From the NCBI GenBank assembly GCA_040776905.1, contig JAXGZQ010000001.1:1054001-1118000 (forward strand): a DNA stretch of 64,000 nt, read 5' to 3'. The translations under genes were made by a program, and so were the position numbers. Positions within the stretch are counted from its first letter, which is position 1; each line of letters begins with the position of its first letter. Of this stretch, positions 16,636 to 25,729 are shown piece after piece. Source of the stretch: SLHU01 sp009929975 (GTDB lineage Bacteria > Bacillota > Clostridia > Saccharofermentanales > UBA5734). The notes beneath the pieces are model-generated. The model ran no database searches. It saw only the letters and a program-made list of their open reading frames with translations, and was not told where the DNA came from.

Positions 16636-17969
16636 CTATTTCTTTTTTCTCCCGCCATTACTGTTGGGATCCACAACATTGACATCAATCCAGGTATACT
16701 GTGCTCCGCCGACAACATAAGACACATCCTGTTTATTGGTTGAGATCGTTTCGGCCATCAGTCCGATATCGAAGACATAGTGCTCATCGTTGTTGACGAT
16801 CGCGGTCTGCAGAGAGATCAGAGGGTCGGAAATGTAGAAGTAAATTCTGTGCGGGCCGGCTGTTTTTGGTATCCAGCCGCCATCCGCTGAAGCGAAATTC
16901 ATCTTGCCGCTTGGTCCGATCGCTGGATCCAGACTGACCGGCGTAATGGTACCGCCCTTAAGGTCATGGACTTCGCAGCGGAACTGCGATGTCAGGACGG
17001 TGGCATAATAGCTTTCGAAGGTTGTGCCGTCAGTTCCATACAATTCGTCCGCGGAGTGAGGCGCTTCCAAACAGGCCATTTTTTCGCCATCATCGGCTCG
17101 TCCAGCTTCGTATAGAGATACAATTCGATCGGGAAACGGTAACCGACCAGAGGATCGGTATTTTCGAGCGGATTGCCCCAGTCGACAAAGTCGATCGCGA
17201 CAACGTCCTCGGCCCGCTTCCAGTCCGCCTGCCAGGTATTGGCATAAAAGTCAACGTCGTGCTGGCTGAGCAGATACTCGCTATTCCAGACCAGATTCTC
17301 CAGCAGGGTCGATGGATCATTTACCAGAGGGACAATGCCCAAGGCCGCTTCTGTGAAGGACCAGGCCTGCGGATACCAGGGTCCGTTCTCCGGCAGCCAG
17401 TTGATCATCAGAACCGGATCCGTCAGGTCCGGCTTGCCGTCAGGCAGCGGGATATCCCAGTGACCGGTTGTCATCGCCGCATCATCCCAGACCCAGCTGT
17501 CATTATTGACCAGGTCCACCGTCACCCATTCACCATCCACCTGTTCCAGTACATAGGTCTGGTAGATACTGGGTTCTTCCCAGGTCGGCGGATCAACCTG
17601 CGGCAGATAGTCGCCGGCGTACTCATCATTGATGTCCTCGGTGACCAGCAGAGGAATCAGGTTGCCGTCAATATCCTGATTGAGGAAGAACTCACTACCA
17701 TCCAGCACCCCGTCGCTATCCGCGTCAATCCAGATTTTTTCATAGAACAGGGCCACATCATCGGTGATGACCACCGGGGTCGACAGATTATGCAGCGGAG
17801 CGGTCAGTTTCTGTTCAGCCGGTGGAAGTTCACCGGACGTTTCGGCTATCGTTGTTTCCGTTGGTTTTGCCTTAGATCCGCCTGGAGCCGCGAAGAGCCC
17901 TCCTCCGGACACCGACAGAACAATGACTGCGACAAGCAGGAGTGAGACCACTAAAATACGCTTGTTCAT
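16636..17969 (-). pseudogene. secreted protein with EF-hand-like repeat, frameshifted
   Basis: About 440 residues if the two parts are joined. The N-terminal part (17969-17079) has a signal peptide MNKRILVVSLLLVAVIVLS, then DADSDGVLDGSEFF, a dockerin/EF-hand-type calcium loop, and a W- and D-rich body. It reads to KLDEPMMAKK and then loses frame; the continuation MACLEAPHSADELYG is in the -1 frame and runs to a lysine-rich end at 16636. The shift lies in a run of six A on the coding strand (17079-17084); a seventh A would restore one reading frame. ATG 17969 has GGAGG eight bases upstream. No enzymatic family recognised. It shares its promoter region with the larger gene upstream. It may be a true break, a phase-variable tract or a sequencing error. 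Confidence 0.75.
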
Positions 17970-18061
17970 ACCATGTGCCTCCACAATGACTTAAATGGAT
18001 TGCTCAGCAATAATTTTGACGTCTTAATGCGAATTTGAATCGGTCTGCAGTTCTTACAGGT

Positions 18062-21000
18062 TTACGGTTCTGTTGCCACAGGATTCGAAACGATAAATCC
18101 ATAATCCCGGTCAATGCGTCGGAACATGACGTCACTGCTGTATTCACCGGTCTTCAGATCGGTTCCGGCTTCGTTCCAGACCGCGTAGAAGCGCGATCCA
18201 TCCGGAGTCATGCGAATCTGGCATTCCGCCTGTTCGGCTTCGAACTTTCCGGTATCCTTGGCCAGCCAGTCCCAAACAGTCACGGTCTCACCGGCATTAT
18301 TGCCGTCGCTGTCCGGATTGATCACTTTGGTAATGGTATAGTAGTTTTCTCCCTTGTCTGTGCTGTAGCTGTAGTACAGATCGAGCGGACCGCCCACTTC
18401 TTCATCGTCATCGCTGTTCTTGGGAATATTCGTGTCCAGATTGGCATGCGTTCCATAGGTCACCCAGAAGGAGTTGGGATCAGATACATCTTCCGGATAC
18501 TTCGCTACGCCATTGGTCAGAGTCGTTCCCGGAACACCGACCAGACGCGGTTCGATGACGGAAATCTTGTTATTGCGCAGCAGTGAGACATTGCGTGCGG
18601 GCTCAAAGGCTCCGGCCGCGATGGTGTACTCGACCTCGTAATGCATATCATCTTCGCCTTCATAGTCTTTCTCGTGGCGATAGATCTGGGAGGCTGTGAT
18701 GCCGGTTCCCTTTGGATCTGTGGTCCAGGTCTGACCACCGTCAAAGGAGCGTCGAATATAGAGATTGTACACATCGTTGCCATTGCGGGCGGCGGTCCAG
18801 TTCGAAGTCCAGGTATAGGCCACGGCCAGGAAGTCACCCCGTAGGAATCCACGGTGTGCCCGGGCATCATCGTTGTCCCAGCCAGGAAGACCCACTCCGT
18901 TGTATACCGTCGTCTGATCGTCCAGATTCGTTTCACTCTGGCTCCATTTCAGCAGCTTATAGCGTTCCTCGCCGGAATCATTGAGATAGGTTTCAACCTC
19001 TACGGGTGTCACACTGCTGATGTTTTGCCAGACATCGCGCTGGAGATAATAGGTGTCATACGGATTTGGATGGTTGACTTCATCATAATTGTCTAGCACC
19101 CAGCGCTGCATGATAATATCTGACGGCCGACCTTTGCCCTCTGCGCCCATCTTATACAGGGTAACCATCGAGGTTTTTGATTTTGCCTTCAGCGCATTGT
19201 CTTTGCCTTGAATCAGGAAGCGCGGACGACGGGCGTTCTCATAGGCTGGGACCGGATTGCCGAGATAATCATAGATCGGTGTCCCGTTTTCTTCCTTCAG
19301 GAAAACCAGGTTGCCTTCCGCGTCAACTTCCTGAGGATTGAGAATTTCGCCACCGTCAACTTTGACCGGTTTGTTGAAGTCAAAGAAATGGTAGATAACA
19401 TTCTTGCCCAGTTCAACCACATAGGCATCGGCACCTGAACCAGTACCATCCTCCGGTTTAATAACCCCGTCGTCATCATGCTCAGGCGGTCCGGATCCAG
19501 CGCCTTTTGTCTCTTCGTAGCCGAGAACCGCGTATTTCCCCTGCAGCATCAAGTTGCCGCGCGACGCGCCGGTATCGCCATCCATCAGGCGGCCGTCGAC
19601 TGTGATCGCGACAAATTTGGTGACGCCCTGGTGATTAACTGTTTCGTAGAAGCGGATATAATTCTGCGTGTCATCCCACAGCAGTCCTTTCAACTTATAG
19701 CCGTAGGTATGTGAACCAAGTGGGTTGTTGCTTGAACCATCTCCATCTCCGTCACCCTCAGACGTTTCATCATCAGGCGTTTCGTCATCAGGCGTTTCAT
19801 CATCAGGCGCGACATTGACGGGATTACCGTCCTCACCGATGTACGGCAGGTCCTCCAATGCCAGTTTCCAGAACTTTTCACCGTCAGGTTCGAGGTTATT
19901 TGGATCAATTTTCATATTCTCCGTATTGAGGACTTCATTGTCGGTCAGGCGGATCGGCAATGTCATCGGGACCAGCGCTTTCGACCGACCGCTCCCCTTA
20001 TCGGGGTCATCCTCGTCATATTGCGGATCGCCATTGGAGACATAATTTTCATCAATCAACTTGAATTTGTCGAGGCCGATGAATGAGTACCAGATATCGG
20101 TCTTGTGGTTGGTGGTCGCACCGCTCCAGCCTTCACCCGGTCCGGCCATTTCGCCGGCCCGCAGGCCTTCCGGGTCTTCCTGCCAAACCACACCGAACCC
20201 ACTGGAACCGGACGCAATCGTGATCTGTGCCGCGTCGCGGCGCCCGGAGGTCAGACGTTCCGCCTTGAACAGGACAATATCCCCGGTCGCTGGATCGATA
20301 TAACCGCGATTGACCCAGACCACACTGAACGGAATCTCAACATCCAGTCCAATTTCATCTTCATAATTTTTGGAGCGCTGTGGACCGCCAACACCCCAGA
20401 TATCCTCTTCATAGTAAGCGTAAGCCGGGTTGGGGATCGGCAGTCCGTTCTCATCCAGAACCGGTTCCCCTTGATAGCGGAGATATTCTGTAATCGCGTA
20501 GGTCGGCGTCCCGCTGCGGGCATATTTGCTTGTCCAGGCGACCAGGAACATATTGCCTTGAATCTTGATATTCGGCTTATGGGTATCGCCGAGATATTCC
20601 AGACCGTTCTCCAGTTCAAAAGATGATCGATCGGCCGAACGCGACAGGTTCGTCCGCTTCCAGGTATTGCCTTCATCCCGGGAGATCGCCACATAGACAT
20701 CGCGGGCGAGCAGCGGTTCATCACCGTAAATTGGCGGGATCTCGCAGCCTGCGACTTCTTCCGCAAAAACAGAAACGAGCGGTTTGGCTTCTGTACGGAT
20801 CTCAGTGACGAGTGCACCGTTCTCATCATAGCTGTTGTACTCCAGCTGAACGGCTTCACCATTGGCACGGCAGGCAGAAACATAGACCGGCAGCAGCTCG
20901 ATCTTGGCTTTTGTTGTTTCTGTTTCCGGCATTTTAGAGACATTTTTGCGGAAGACTTTATCAGTTACCTCAACTTGAAATGAAGTACCAGAGGATAGAT

Positions 21001-21404
21001 CCGCCACAAACGTAGTATCCGGTTCAAATTCGTCCTCATCATCAATATCACCGTCTCCGTCTGTGTCCTGGGGAAGTATATTACCGGCCCATGCCACAAG
21101 GTTCAGAGTCTGACCCTTATCACCGACGCCTTTCACCGCGCAGTTGACCGCCACGTTCTGCAGCATTTTCTCCGCGTCCTTCGGCAGCCAGGGGTTCCAT
21201 CGCTTTTGTATCCGGATTTCTGATCATGGTATAGAGCTGTTTCTCAATGTCGCTGTCCCGCATCTTGAAATACAGTTCAGGCTCTTCAACTTCATTGTTG
21301 TTCTCAATTGCATCCATATCAACAACGGTAAATCCGCTGTTGATGACAAACAGGAACATAAATGTCAGGATAATCGATAGAATTCTCCTCTTGTTCGTAT
21401 TCAT
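18062..21404 (-). pseudogene. large secreted BNR/Asp-box beta-propeller protein, frameshifted near N-terminus
   Basis: Joined, the protein would be about 1,113 residues. The first 71 residues (from 21404) carry a signal peptide (MNTNKRRILSIILTFMFLF) and end MEPLAAEG; the rest, in another frame, is one 1,034-residue frame. Removing one C from the CCCC at 21191-21194 gives a continuous MEPWLPKDAEKMLQN. Asp-box motifs SRDEGNTW and SFDGGQTW, and a degenerate STDKGENY, mark sialidase-type beta-propeller blades; no catalytic sialidase arginine triad could be assigned. A PDDET-repeat linker interrupts the middle. The body resembles, from memory, large choice-of-anchor-type bacterial surface proteins, low confidence. 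It is upstream of the second frameshifted secreted gene, 92 bases away, in one operon. Confidence 0.75.
19759..19808 (-). repeat. 15-base tandem repeat encoding PDDET units
   Basis: Three-plus copies of a 15-base unit (plus strand GGCGTTTCATCATCA with one substitution) inside the large surface-protein gene. They encode DDETPDDETPDDET followed by a Gly/Asp-rich SEGDGDGDGS stretch: an acidic flexible linker between propeller segments. Copy number may vary between strains. Confidence 0.85.
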
Positions 21405-21448
21405 GCGTTTAACCTCACCAATCAGAAAAATGGGCCACCAACAACGGC

Positions 21449-21492
21449 CTCCGAGTTTTCGGAGAGCAAAAACACATCAGTCCTTTCTCCGA
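21449..21492 (-). promoter_or_regulatory. mutually exclusive hairpins in the surface-protein leader
   Basis: On the coding (minus) strand three segments occur in order: TCGGAGA (21492-21486), TCTCCGA (21465-21459) and TCGGAG (21454-21449). The middle one can pair with either flank, the second choice making a tight hairpin with an AAAC loop about 45 bases before the ATG of the large surface protein. The ribosome site GAGG lies just downstream. This is the geometry of a leader switch; no known riboswitch class was recognised. Confidence 0.4.
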
Positions 21493-21617
21493 TCTACCTA
21501 GTACCTGGTATGGCTAACCACGGATCTGGTACAGAGTGACGAACGGTTGACGCGGCATGATGTCGGCAGATGATCTTTTAGGTGGATGATCTTGATGAAT
21601 AACACTCACGATGACAC

Positions 21618-21642
21618 AAAAAAAACCGGCTGTCGGCCGGTT
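21618..21642 (-). terminator. rho-independent terminator reading leftward
   Basis: On the minus strand AACCGGC, loop CGACA, GCCGGTT then eight T. The T-run is on one side only, so it acts on leftward transcription; no minus-strand protein gene lies just upstream, which points to the short unit starting near 21786. Confidence 0.8.
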
Positions 21643-21786
21643 ACACTACTTGCTCACACGAGGGGATAGGTGTCCAGTTGTACCCTCGGATCATCGCATC
21701 CATCTTGTGGATCCATGTGTTCATGGACGGACCGTCAATTGTCTCCGGATACCTGATGTGTCGTGCGCCCATGGTTTTATGACCAT
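21618..21786 (-). ncRNA. apparent short transcription unit, RNA or tiny peptide
   Basis: Between a minus-strand promoter (21821-21793) and a minus-strand terminator (21642-21618) lies a predicted transcript of about 165 bases that covers no recognised gene. It can fold locally (CGAGGG with CCCTCG; TCCATG-AACA-CATGGA). It also holds a 27-codon frame at 21724-21641, starting MNTWIHKMDAMIRG, whose TAA stop falls in the terminator stem, but that frame lacks a convincing ribosome site. Either a small RNA, a regulated leader of the surface-protein operon 200 bases downstream, or a small peptide gene. The rest of the 577-base gap 21405-21981 shows only the leader hairpins above and AT-rich DNA before 21982. 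Confidence 0.4.
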
Positions 21787-21792
21787 ATGTTC

Positions 21793-21821
21793 AAAATAAT
21801 GAATCAAATCACTGCTGTCAA
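21793..21821 (-). promoter_or_regulatory. near-consensus promoter reading leftward
   Basis: On the minus strand TTGACA (21821-21816), exactly 17 bases, TATTTT (21798-21793). It would start a transcript near 21786 heading toward the terminator at 21642 and the surface-protein genes. Confidence 0.6.
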
Positions 21822-21981
21822 CATTTGTCATGAAAATAGATTAATTTATTTTTTCTGAATCTCCTGCCCGCATAAGTTAAGGTTTAATCTGTCTGATATA
21901 CTGGTTGTATGGATCGGTTTAACCCACTCGAACATTTTGGAGATGAATGTCCTCCACCGTTTGAGAAATGTATTTGGATGT

Positions 21982-23034
21982 ATGACCATGGGACGTTTAC
22001 TGCAACTGACAGAGCCACGAAACATTACCATCGCTGACTACCCTGAGCCCGCTCTCCGTTCAGACCAGGTACGGATCGAGACTCTCTACTCCGGCATCAG
22101 TGCCGGAACACAGCTGACCTTGTACCGGGGCGTCAATCCTTATATCAACAGCCTGTGGAACGCCGACCTGCGCCTCTTCGAGTCGCGTCCGGCTGAGTCC
22201 ACATCCTATCCGATTCAGGGAATGTGGGGATATGAGGAAGTCGGCCGGGTGATTGAAACCGGAGCGGATGTCCACAAAATAAGTGTTGGCGACCTGATCT
22301 ACGGCGCCTGGGGCCATCGCAGCAGCCATGTCACGGACGAAGCCTATGCCTGTGACCATCGCCTGCCGTCAGAGCTCGATCCGGTCTGTGGAATTTTCGC
22401 CCAGATGGGCGCGATTGCCAATAACGCGATTCTGGACGCCGACATCCATGTCGGTGAAACCGTCGCCGTCTTCGGCCAGGGTGTCCCGGGACAGATCATC
22501 GCTCAACTGGCACGTCTGAATGGAGCCCGGGTCATTGTGGTTGATCTGGATGACAATCGGCTGGCGGTCTCAAAACAGATGGGGGCGGAGATCACCATCA
22601 ACGCGGCCACCTGTGATGTCGGGCGCGAGATCAAACAGCTGACCGGTCGGCGCGGTGTTGATGTGGCGATTGAGATCACCGGTGTCGCTTCCGTTCTGCA
22701 TGAAGCGATTCGTTCAACCTGCTATAACGGCCGGGTCGTCTGTTCCGGCTTCATTGTGCGCGAAGGCAACGGACTCTTTCTTGGTCAGGAGTTCCACCAT
22801 AACAGGATCCAGGTCATCTGCTCGCAGATTTCCGGCGTCGGGCTGCATGTCGCCAATCGCTGGAATCAGGTGCGGATGGAACAGAATATCATGGCGCTGC
22901 AGGCCGCCGGCCGCCTCAATCTCAAGGGTCTGATCACCCACGTGATTTCCTATGAGCAGGCCAGCGAGGCTTACCGGATGATCGACAAGCAGACGGAACA
23001 CAGTCTGCAGGTCGTATTGGATTTTCAGGCATAG
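21982..23034 (+). CDS. zinc-type alcohol dehydrogenase-family oxidoreductase (MDR, BchC-like)
   Basis: A 350-residue medium-chain dehydrogenase/reductase. The N-terminal GroES-like domain has SGISAGTQLTLYRG in place of the usual CGTD zinc ligand block, and the structural four-cysteine lobe is absent, so it resembles the BchC/zinc-poor branch of MDR enzymes. The Rossmann domain shows VAVFGQGVPGQIIAQLA and VDLDDNRLAVSKQMGA, with the acidic residue pointing to NAD preference. ATGs at 21982 and 21988 are both possible; a TTG further upstream at 21937 is less likely. It is a single gene; the substrate, probably a sugar alcohol or polyol, is not known. Confidence 0.8.
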   Translation: MTMGRLLQLTEPRNITIADYPEPALRSDQVRIETLYSGISAGTQLTLYRGVNPYINSLWNADLRLFESRPAESTSYPIQGMWGYEEVGRVIETGADVHKISVGDLIYGAWGHRSSHVTDEAYACDHRLPSELDPVCGIFAQMGAIANNAILDADIHVGETVAVFGQGVPGQIIAQLARLNGARVIVVDLDDNRLAVSKQMGAEITINAATCDVGREIKQLTGRRGVDVAIEITGVASVLHEAIRSTCYNGRVVCSGFIVREGNGLFLGQEFHHNRIQVICSQISGVGLHVANRWNQVRMEQNIMALQAAGRLNLKGLITHVISYEQASEAYRMIDKQTEHSLQVVLDFQA

Positions 23035-23078
23035 CCCTAATACGCGGACGCCTCGTCTGATTCGACCGGCTGATCCGT

Positions 23079-23690
23079 TCAGATACCGGCTCTCATGTCT
23101 TCGACCGGCTGCCGGTCCAGGCTGAATGACTTGAACAGAATATCGGCGCCGTCACCGCCGGGGCACTGTGCTTCCATGCCGACTTTGATCTGCTTGGCCG
23201 CGTCCAGGCGGAAATAACGGACCATGTTCCAGTGCTCACCGTCAGGCCCGTAATGAAACGCGAAGAGATTGCCTTTACGGATGACCTGCAGCCACACGGT
23301 CTTCCAATGATAATTCACGCCGTTCGCGTCATCAGACACCCCATTCGTGACCACACTGACGACCGCCTGTGTCCCGAAGTCCGTGGCTTCAAAGCACAGC
23401 TTCGCCCAGCGCTCCGCGCTGTCCCTGACCATCAGTACGGCCGCGTCCCAGGTTGAGTTGAAGGCATGCGCGACCTGGGCTTTGATCCGGAAATTACCCG
23501 ACACGTCCAGATAGAGGAAAGGAGCGTTGCTGATGACATGTTCTCCGGCCGGATCCGTAAAAAAGTCCGTCCTGCCGGGCGCGTGAATCAGCAGGGTTGC
23601 CTCATCCGGTTTTTCATATCCCGCTTCGTTCAGCCAGTTGAACTGGCCCGTCTGTGTGTCCGATATGGTCCGCAGTAAATTCTCGTTCAT
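23079..23690 (-). CDS. DUF1349 concanavalin-like protein
   Basis: A 203-residue soluble protein of the DUF1349 family, a laminin-G/concanavalin-like beta-sandwich. Diagnostic strands are TDFFTDPAG, NAPFLYLDVSGNF, WDAAVLMVRDSAERWAKLCFE and VSVVTNGVSDDANG. Members occur alone in carbohydrate-utilisation loci and as domains beside glycosidases; the biochemical role is not settled. No signal peptide. It lies before an alpha/beta hydrolase in the same direction and may be co-transcribed with it, 86 bases apart. Confidence 0.88.
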   Translation of the reverse strand: MNENLLRTISDTQTGQFNWLNEAGYEKPDEATLLIHAPGRTDFFTDPAGEHVISNAPFLYLDVSGNFRIKAQVAHAFNSTWDAAVLMVRDSAERWAKLCFEATDFGTQAVVSVVTNGVSDDANGVNYHWKTVWLQVIRKGNLFAFHYGPDGEHWNMVRYFRLDAAKQIKVGMEAQCPGGDGADILFKSFSLDRQPVEDMRAGI

Positions 23691-23776
23691 GAGTGAATAC
23701 CTCCTGATGTGATGACGATGTTTCGATGGTTCATCTGGCCGGGTCGGCGTGTTGATGCCGCCGGCAGTCCGTTCGT

Positions 23777-24535
23777 TCAGATTAATGTGGCCTGCTGCTC
23801 CAGAAAACGGAGAATCGGTTCAGGATCATCAAGTCCATGCGGATGATGATCACAGCCCGGCTTCATGTGCCGTTCAAACGTCAGACCGGCTTCACGATAA
23901 GCCTCTTCCAGCATGATGCCGTTTTCCAGATAGGGAACCACCTGATCGCTGTCACCGGCCACCATGATCACCGGTATCTGATGCTTGACCAGACGGTCCA
24001 GCTGGTGCATCGGCATCTCGCGGTAGCAGAGCAGTTGGGATATGGTGTCCAGGCGCAGGGCTTCAAGAATTTCATTGATGCCTGCGCCGCGGTCAAGCGA
24101 TTCGGCCGTTCCGAAGCCGCATGGGCAGCTCATATAATTGAGGACCGGAGCGTCCAGATACATAACAGAGACACAATCCGGATGCCGTGCTGCCAGTTTG
24201 ATCGCGATCAGTCCACCACAGCTGACACCGATCAGGGCCGCTCGTTCTGACAACTCATATTCAGAGGCCAGAAACCGGATGAAGCTGGCTTTTCGGTCGA
24301 TATCCTCTTCAAGACCCCAGCGGTTGATGTTCTGAATGAACGCGATATGAAAACCGCGCCGCAGCAGTTCGACTTCGATCACAGGCTGATCTTCCCAGTA
24401 TTCTGTTTTGACCGCCAGTACACCGGGGGATCGGGATTGATCGGGCATCACCAGAATGGCCGGCCGGCCATCAAACTCAAAATCCAGCCGTCGGTATCCG
24501 TTCCACACTGACTCTCTCATAAACCCGGCCTCCAT
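23777..24535 (-). CDS. alpha/beta hydrolase
   Basis: A 252-residue serine hydrolase. The nucleophile elbow is GVSCGG, the acid probably in VAGDSDQVVPY and the histidine in GCDHHPHG near the C-terminus. No signal peptide, so cytoplasmic. Substrate unknown; the nearby DUF1349 gene suggests a carbohydrate ester. The start is the ATG at 24533-24535, though the sixth codon is another ATG. Confidence 0.8.
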   Translation of the reverse strand: MEAGFMRESVWNGYRRLDFEFDGRPAILVMPDQSRSPGVLAVKTEYWEDQPVIEVELLRRGFHIAFIQNINRWGLEEDIDRKASFIRFLASEYELSERAALIGVSCGGLIAIKLAARHPDCVSVMYLDAPVLNYMSCPCGFGTAESLDRGAGINEILEALRLDTISQLLCYREMPMHQLDRLVKHQIPVIMVAGDSDQVVPYLENGIMLEEAYREAGLTFERHMKPGCDHHPHGLDDPEPILRFLEQQATLI

Positions 24536-24736
24536 TATCTATTTGATCGGCGAAATGCCTGTCTCTACTATATCATGACCATCAGGTGTGGGGATGATAG
24601 AAATGGCCGAAAAGCCCGTTGTAATCATCGTTACAATCGCAGGTGTTGTGTCCGGTTATACTTGACCTATCATTTGAACGCTTTCAGCGAATGAAAACAT
24701 CTGGACTTTACGTTCAGGATAGTGGGAGCATGAGCA

Positions 24737-25150
24737 ATGAGTGAGTATGGCAGTTTTTTTGGTTGGCTGATCATCGGAGGGCTCGTCCTGACCCTGATGA
24801 ATTATCCGGTCAAGTGGATCTACCGGAAGTTGATTTCCGGTATGGACCGCGAGTCCGGCTTCAGGCGCGCCTATCTGGTGTTCCAGAAGCTGATCGTCCG
24901 GCACCACCGTTTTTTCGCTGCTTTCGCCACGCTCATGCTGATCATCCACCTGGCCATTCAGCTGCAGTATCGCTGGCTGTCCGTCACCGGGCTGATCGCG
25001 GCAATCCTGATGGCAGCGAACGGATTTCTCGGCGGATATGGCCATTATATTCGCAAAAAGAAACCATCAGCCTGGCTGTATGTGCATCGTTCGATCGCCG
25101 TACTGGCGGTCCTGGCCGTTATATTCCACATTGCGATGCGCGGACGGTGA
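24737..25150 (+). CDS. small four-helix membrane cytochrome, ferric-reductase-like
   Basis: A 137-residue protein with four predicted membrane helices. Two histidine pairs, H57/H71 and H117/H131, each 14 apart on one helix face, match the two-haem pattern of ferric-reductase/NOX-type membrane domains, so two stacked b-type haems are likely. A flavin domain is absent: it would pass electrons across the membrane between soluble partners. Twenty bases after its stop begins a cytochrome-b5-like lipoprotein, its probable outer partner. The ATG follows GGAGCATGAGCA. Exact family not named with certainty. Confidence 0.75.
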   Translation: MSEYGSFFGWLIIGGLVLTLMNYPVKWIYRKLISGMDRESGFRRAYLVFQKLIVRHHRFFAAFATLMLIIHLAIQLQYRWLSVTGLIAAILMAANGFLGGYGHYIRKKKPSAWLYVHRSIAVLAVLAVIFHIAMRGR

Positions 25151-25170
25151 GGTATTCAGGAGGCTTTACC

Positions 25171-25578
25171 ATGACTTATTATTTTGATCATTCACGATCG
25201 TCCAAAGCAAGCAGGTCCGACAAACGTACAATCACGCTGACCGCTCTGGTCCTGAGCCTTACGCTTCTCCTGACCGCCTGTGGCGGCGGTGCGGCAAAAA
25301 CTGGTGATTCGACCAGCCAGAGTACGAGCGGTCAGGAACAAGTTTTCACTCTGGAGCAGCTGGCTGAGTTTGACGGAAAGGAAGGACGGCCGGCCTATAT
25401 TGCCGTTGACGGAATCGTCTACGACGTGAGCGATATTCCACAATGGTCCGGCGGCAGTCATGCAGGCGGCAGCATTACGGCAGGCAAAGATTACAGTGAA
25501 GAAATCCGCAGTGTCTCTCCTCACGGTACGAGCGTGTTGAGCCGGGCGCCTCAAGTGGGTACTCTGACCGAAGAGTAA
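25171..25578 (+). CDS. cytochrome b5-like haem-binding lipoprotein
   Basis: A 135-residue extracellular lipoprotein: basic N-terminus, hydrophobic stretch and lipobox LLLTAC with the lipid cysteine near residue 37, then a Ser/Thr-rich linker. The C-terminal domain FTLEQLAEFDGKEGRPAYIAVD.. continues with a cytochrome b5 core containing IPQWSGGSHAGG and SPHGTSVLS, whose two histidines are the expected haem ligands. The ATG at 25171 follows GGAGG. Together with the preceding membrane cytochrome it forms a compact electron-transfer module facing outward, of the sort proposed for extracellular or envelope reduction in Gram-positive anaerobes. Confidence 0.85.
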   Translation: MTYYFDHSRSSKASRSDKRTITLTALVLSLTLLLTACGGGAAKTGDSTSQSTSGQEQVFTLEQLAEFDGKEGRPAYIAVDGIVYDVSDIPQWSGGSHAGGSITAGKDYSEEIRSVSPHGTSVLSRAPQVGTLTEE

Positions 25579-25729
25579 GCGCCGATAGACCGTTTCCCGG
25601 CAGAGCCGTGCTTCGTAAGAAAAGCGTTGCTGTTCGCCCTTCTTTGTGGTAAAATGGCACGTTCTTGACTCAAACGCATGTCAGGTGCGATGAAATCTCC
25701 GTTCATACCGAAAGAAAGACAGGTGCCCC

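Noticed and set aside
16989..17945. A 318-codon plus-strand frame opposite the secreted gene
   Set aside because: It is the complement of a gene with signal peptide and ribosome site; no motifs or ribosome site of its own.
19759..19808. Short tandem repeat that might be mistaken for a CRISPR array
   Set aside because: Units are directly adjacent and in frame with coding sequence; there are no spacers and no cas genes.
21611..21799. A 62-codon plus-strand frame over the leader region
   Set aside because: It lies opposite the apparent minus-strand unit, has no ribosome site and no family resemblance.
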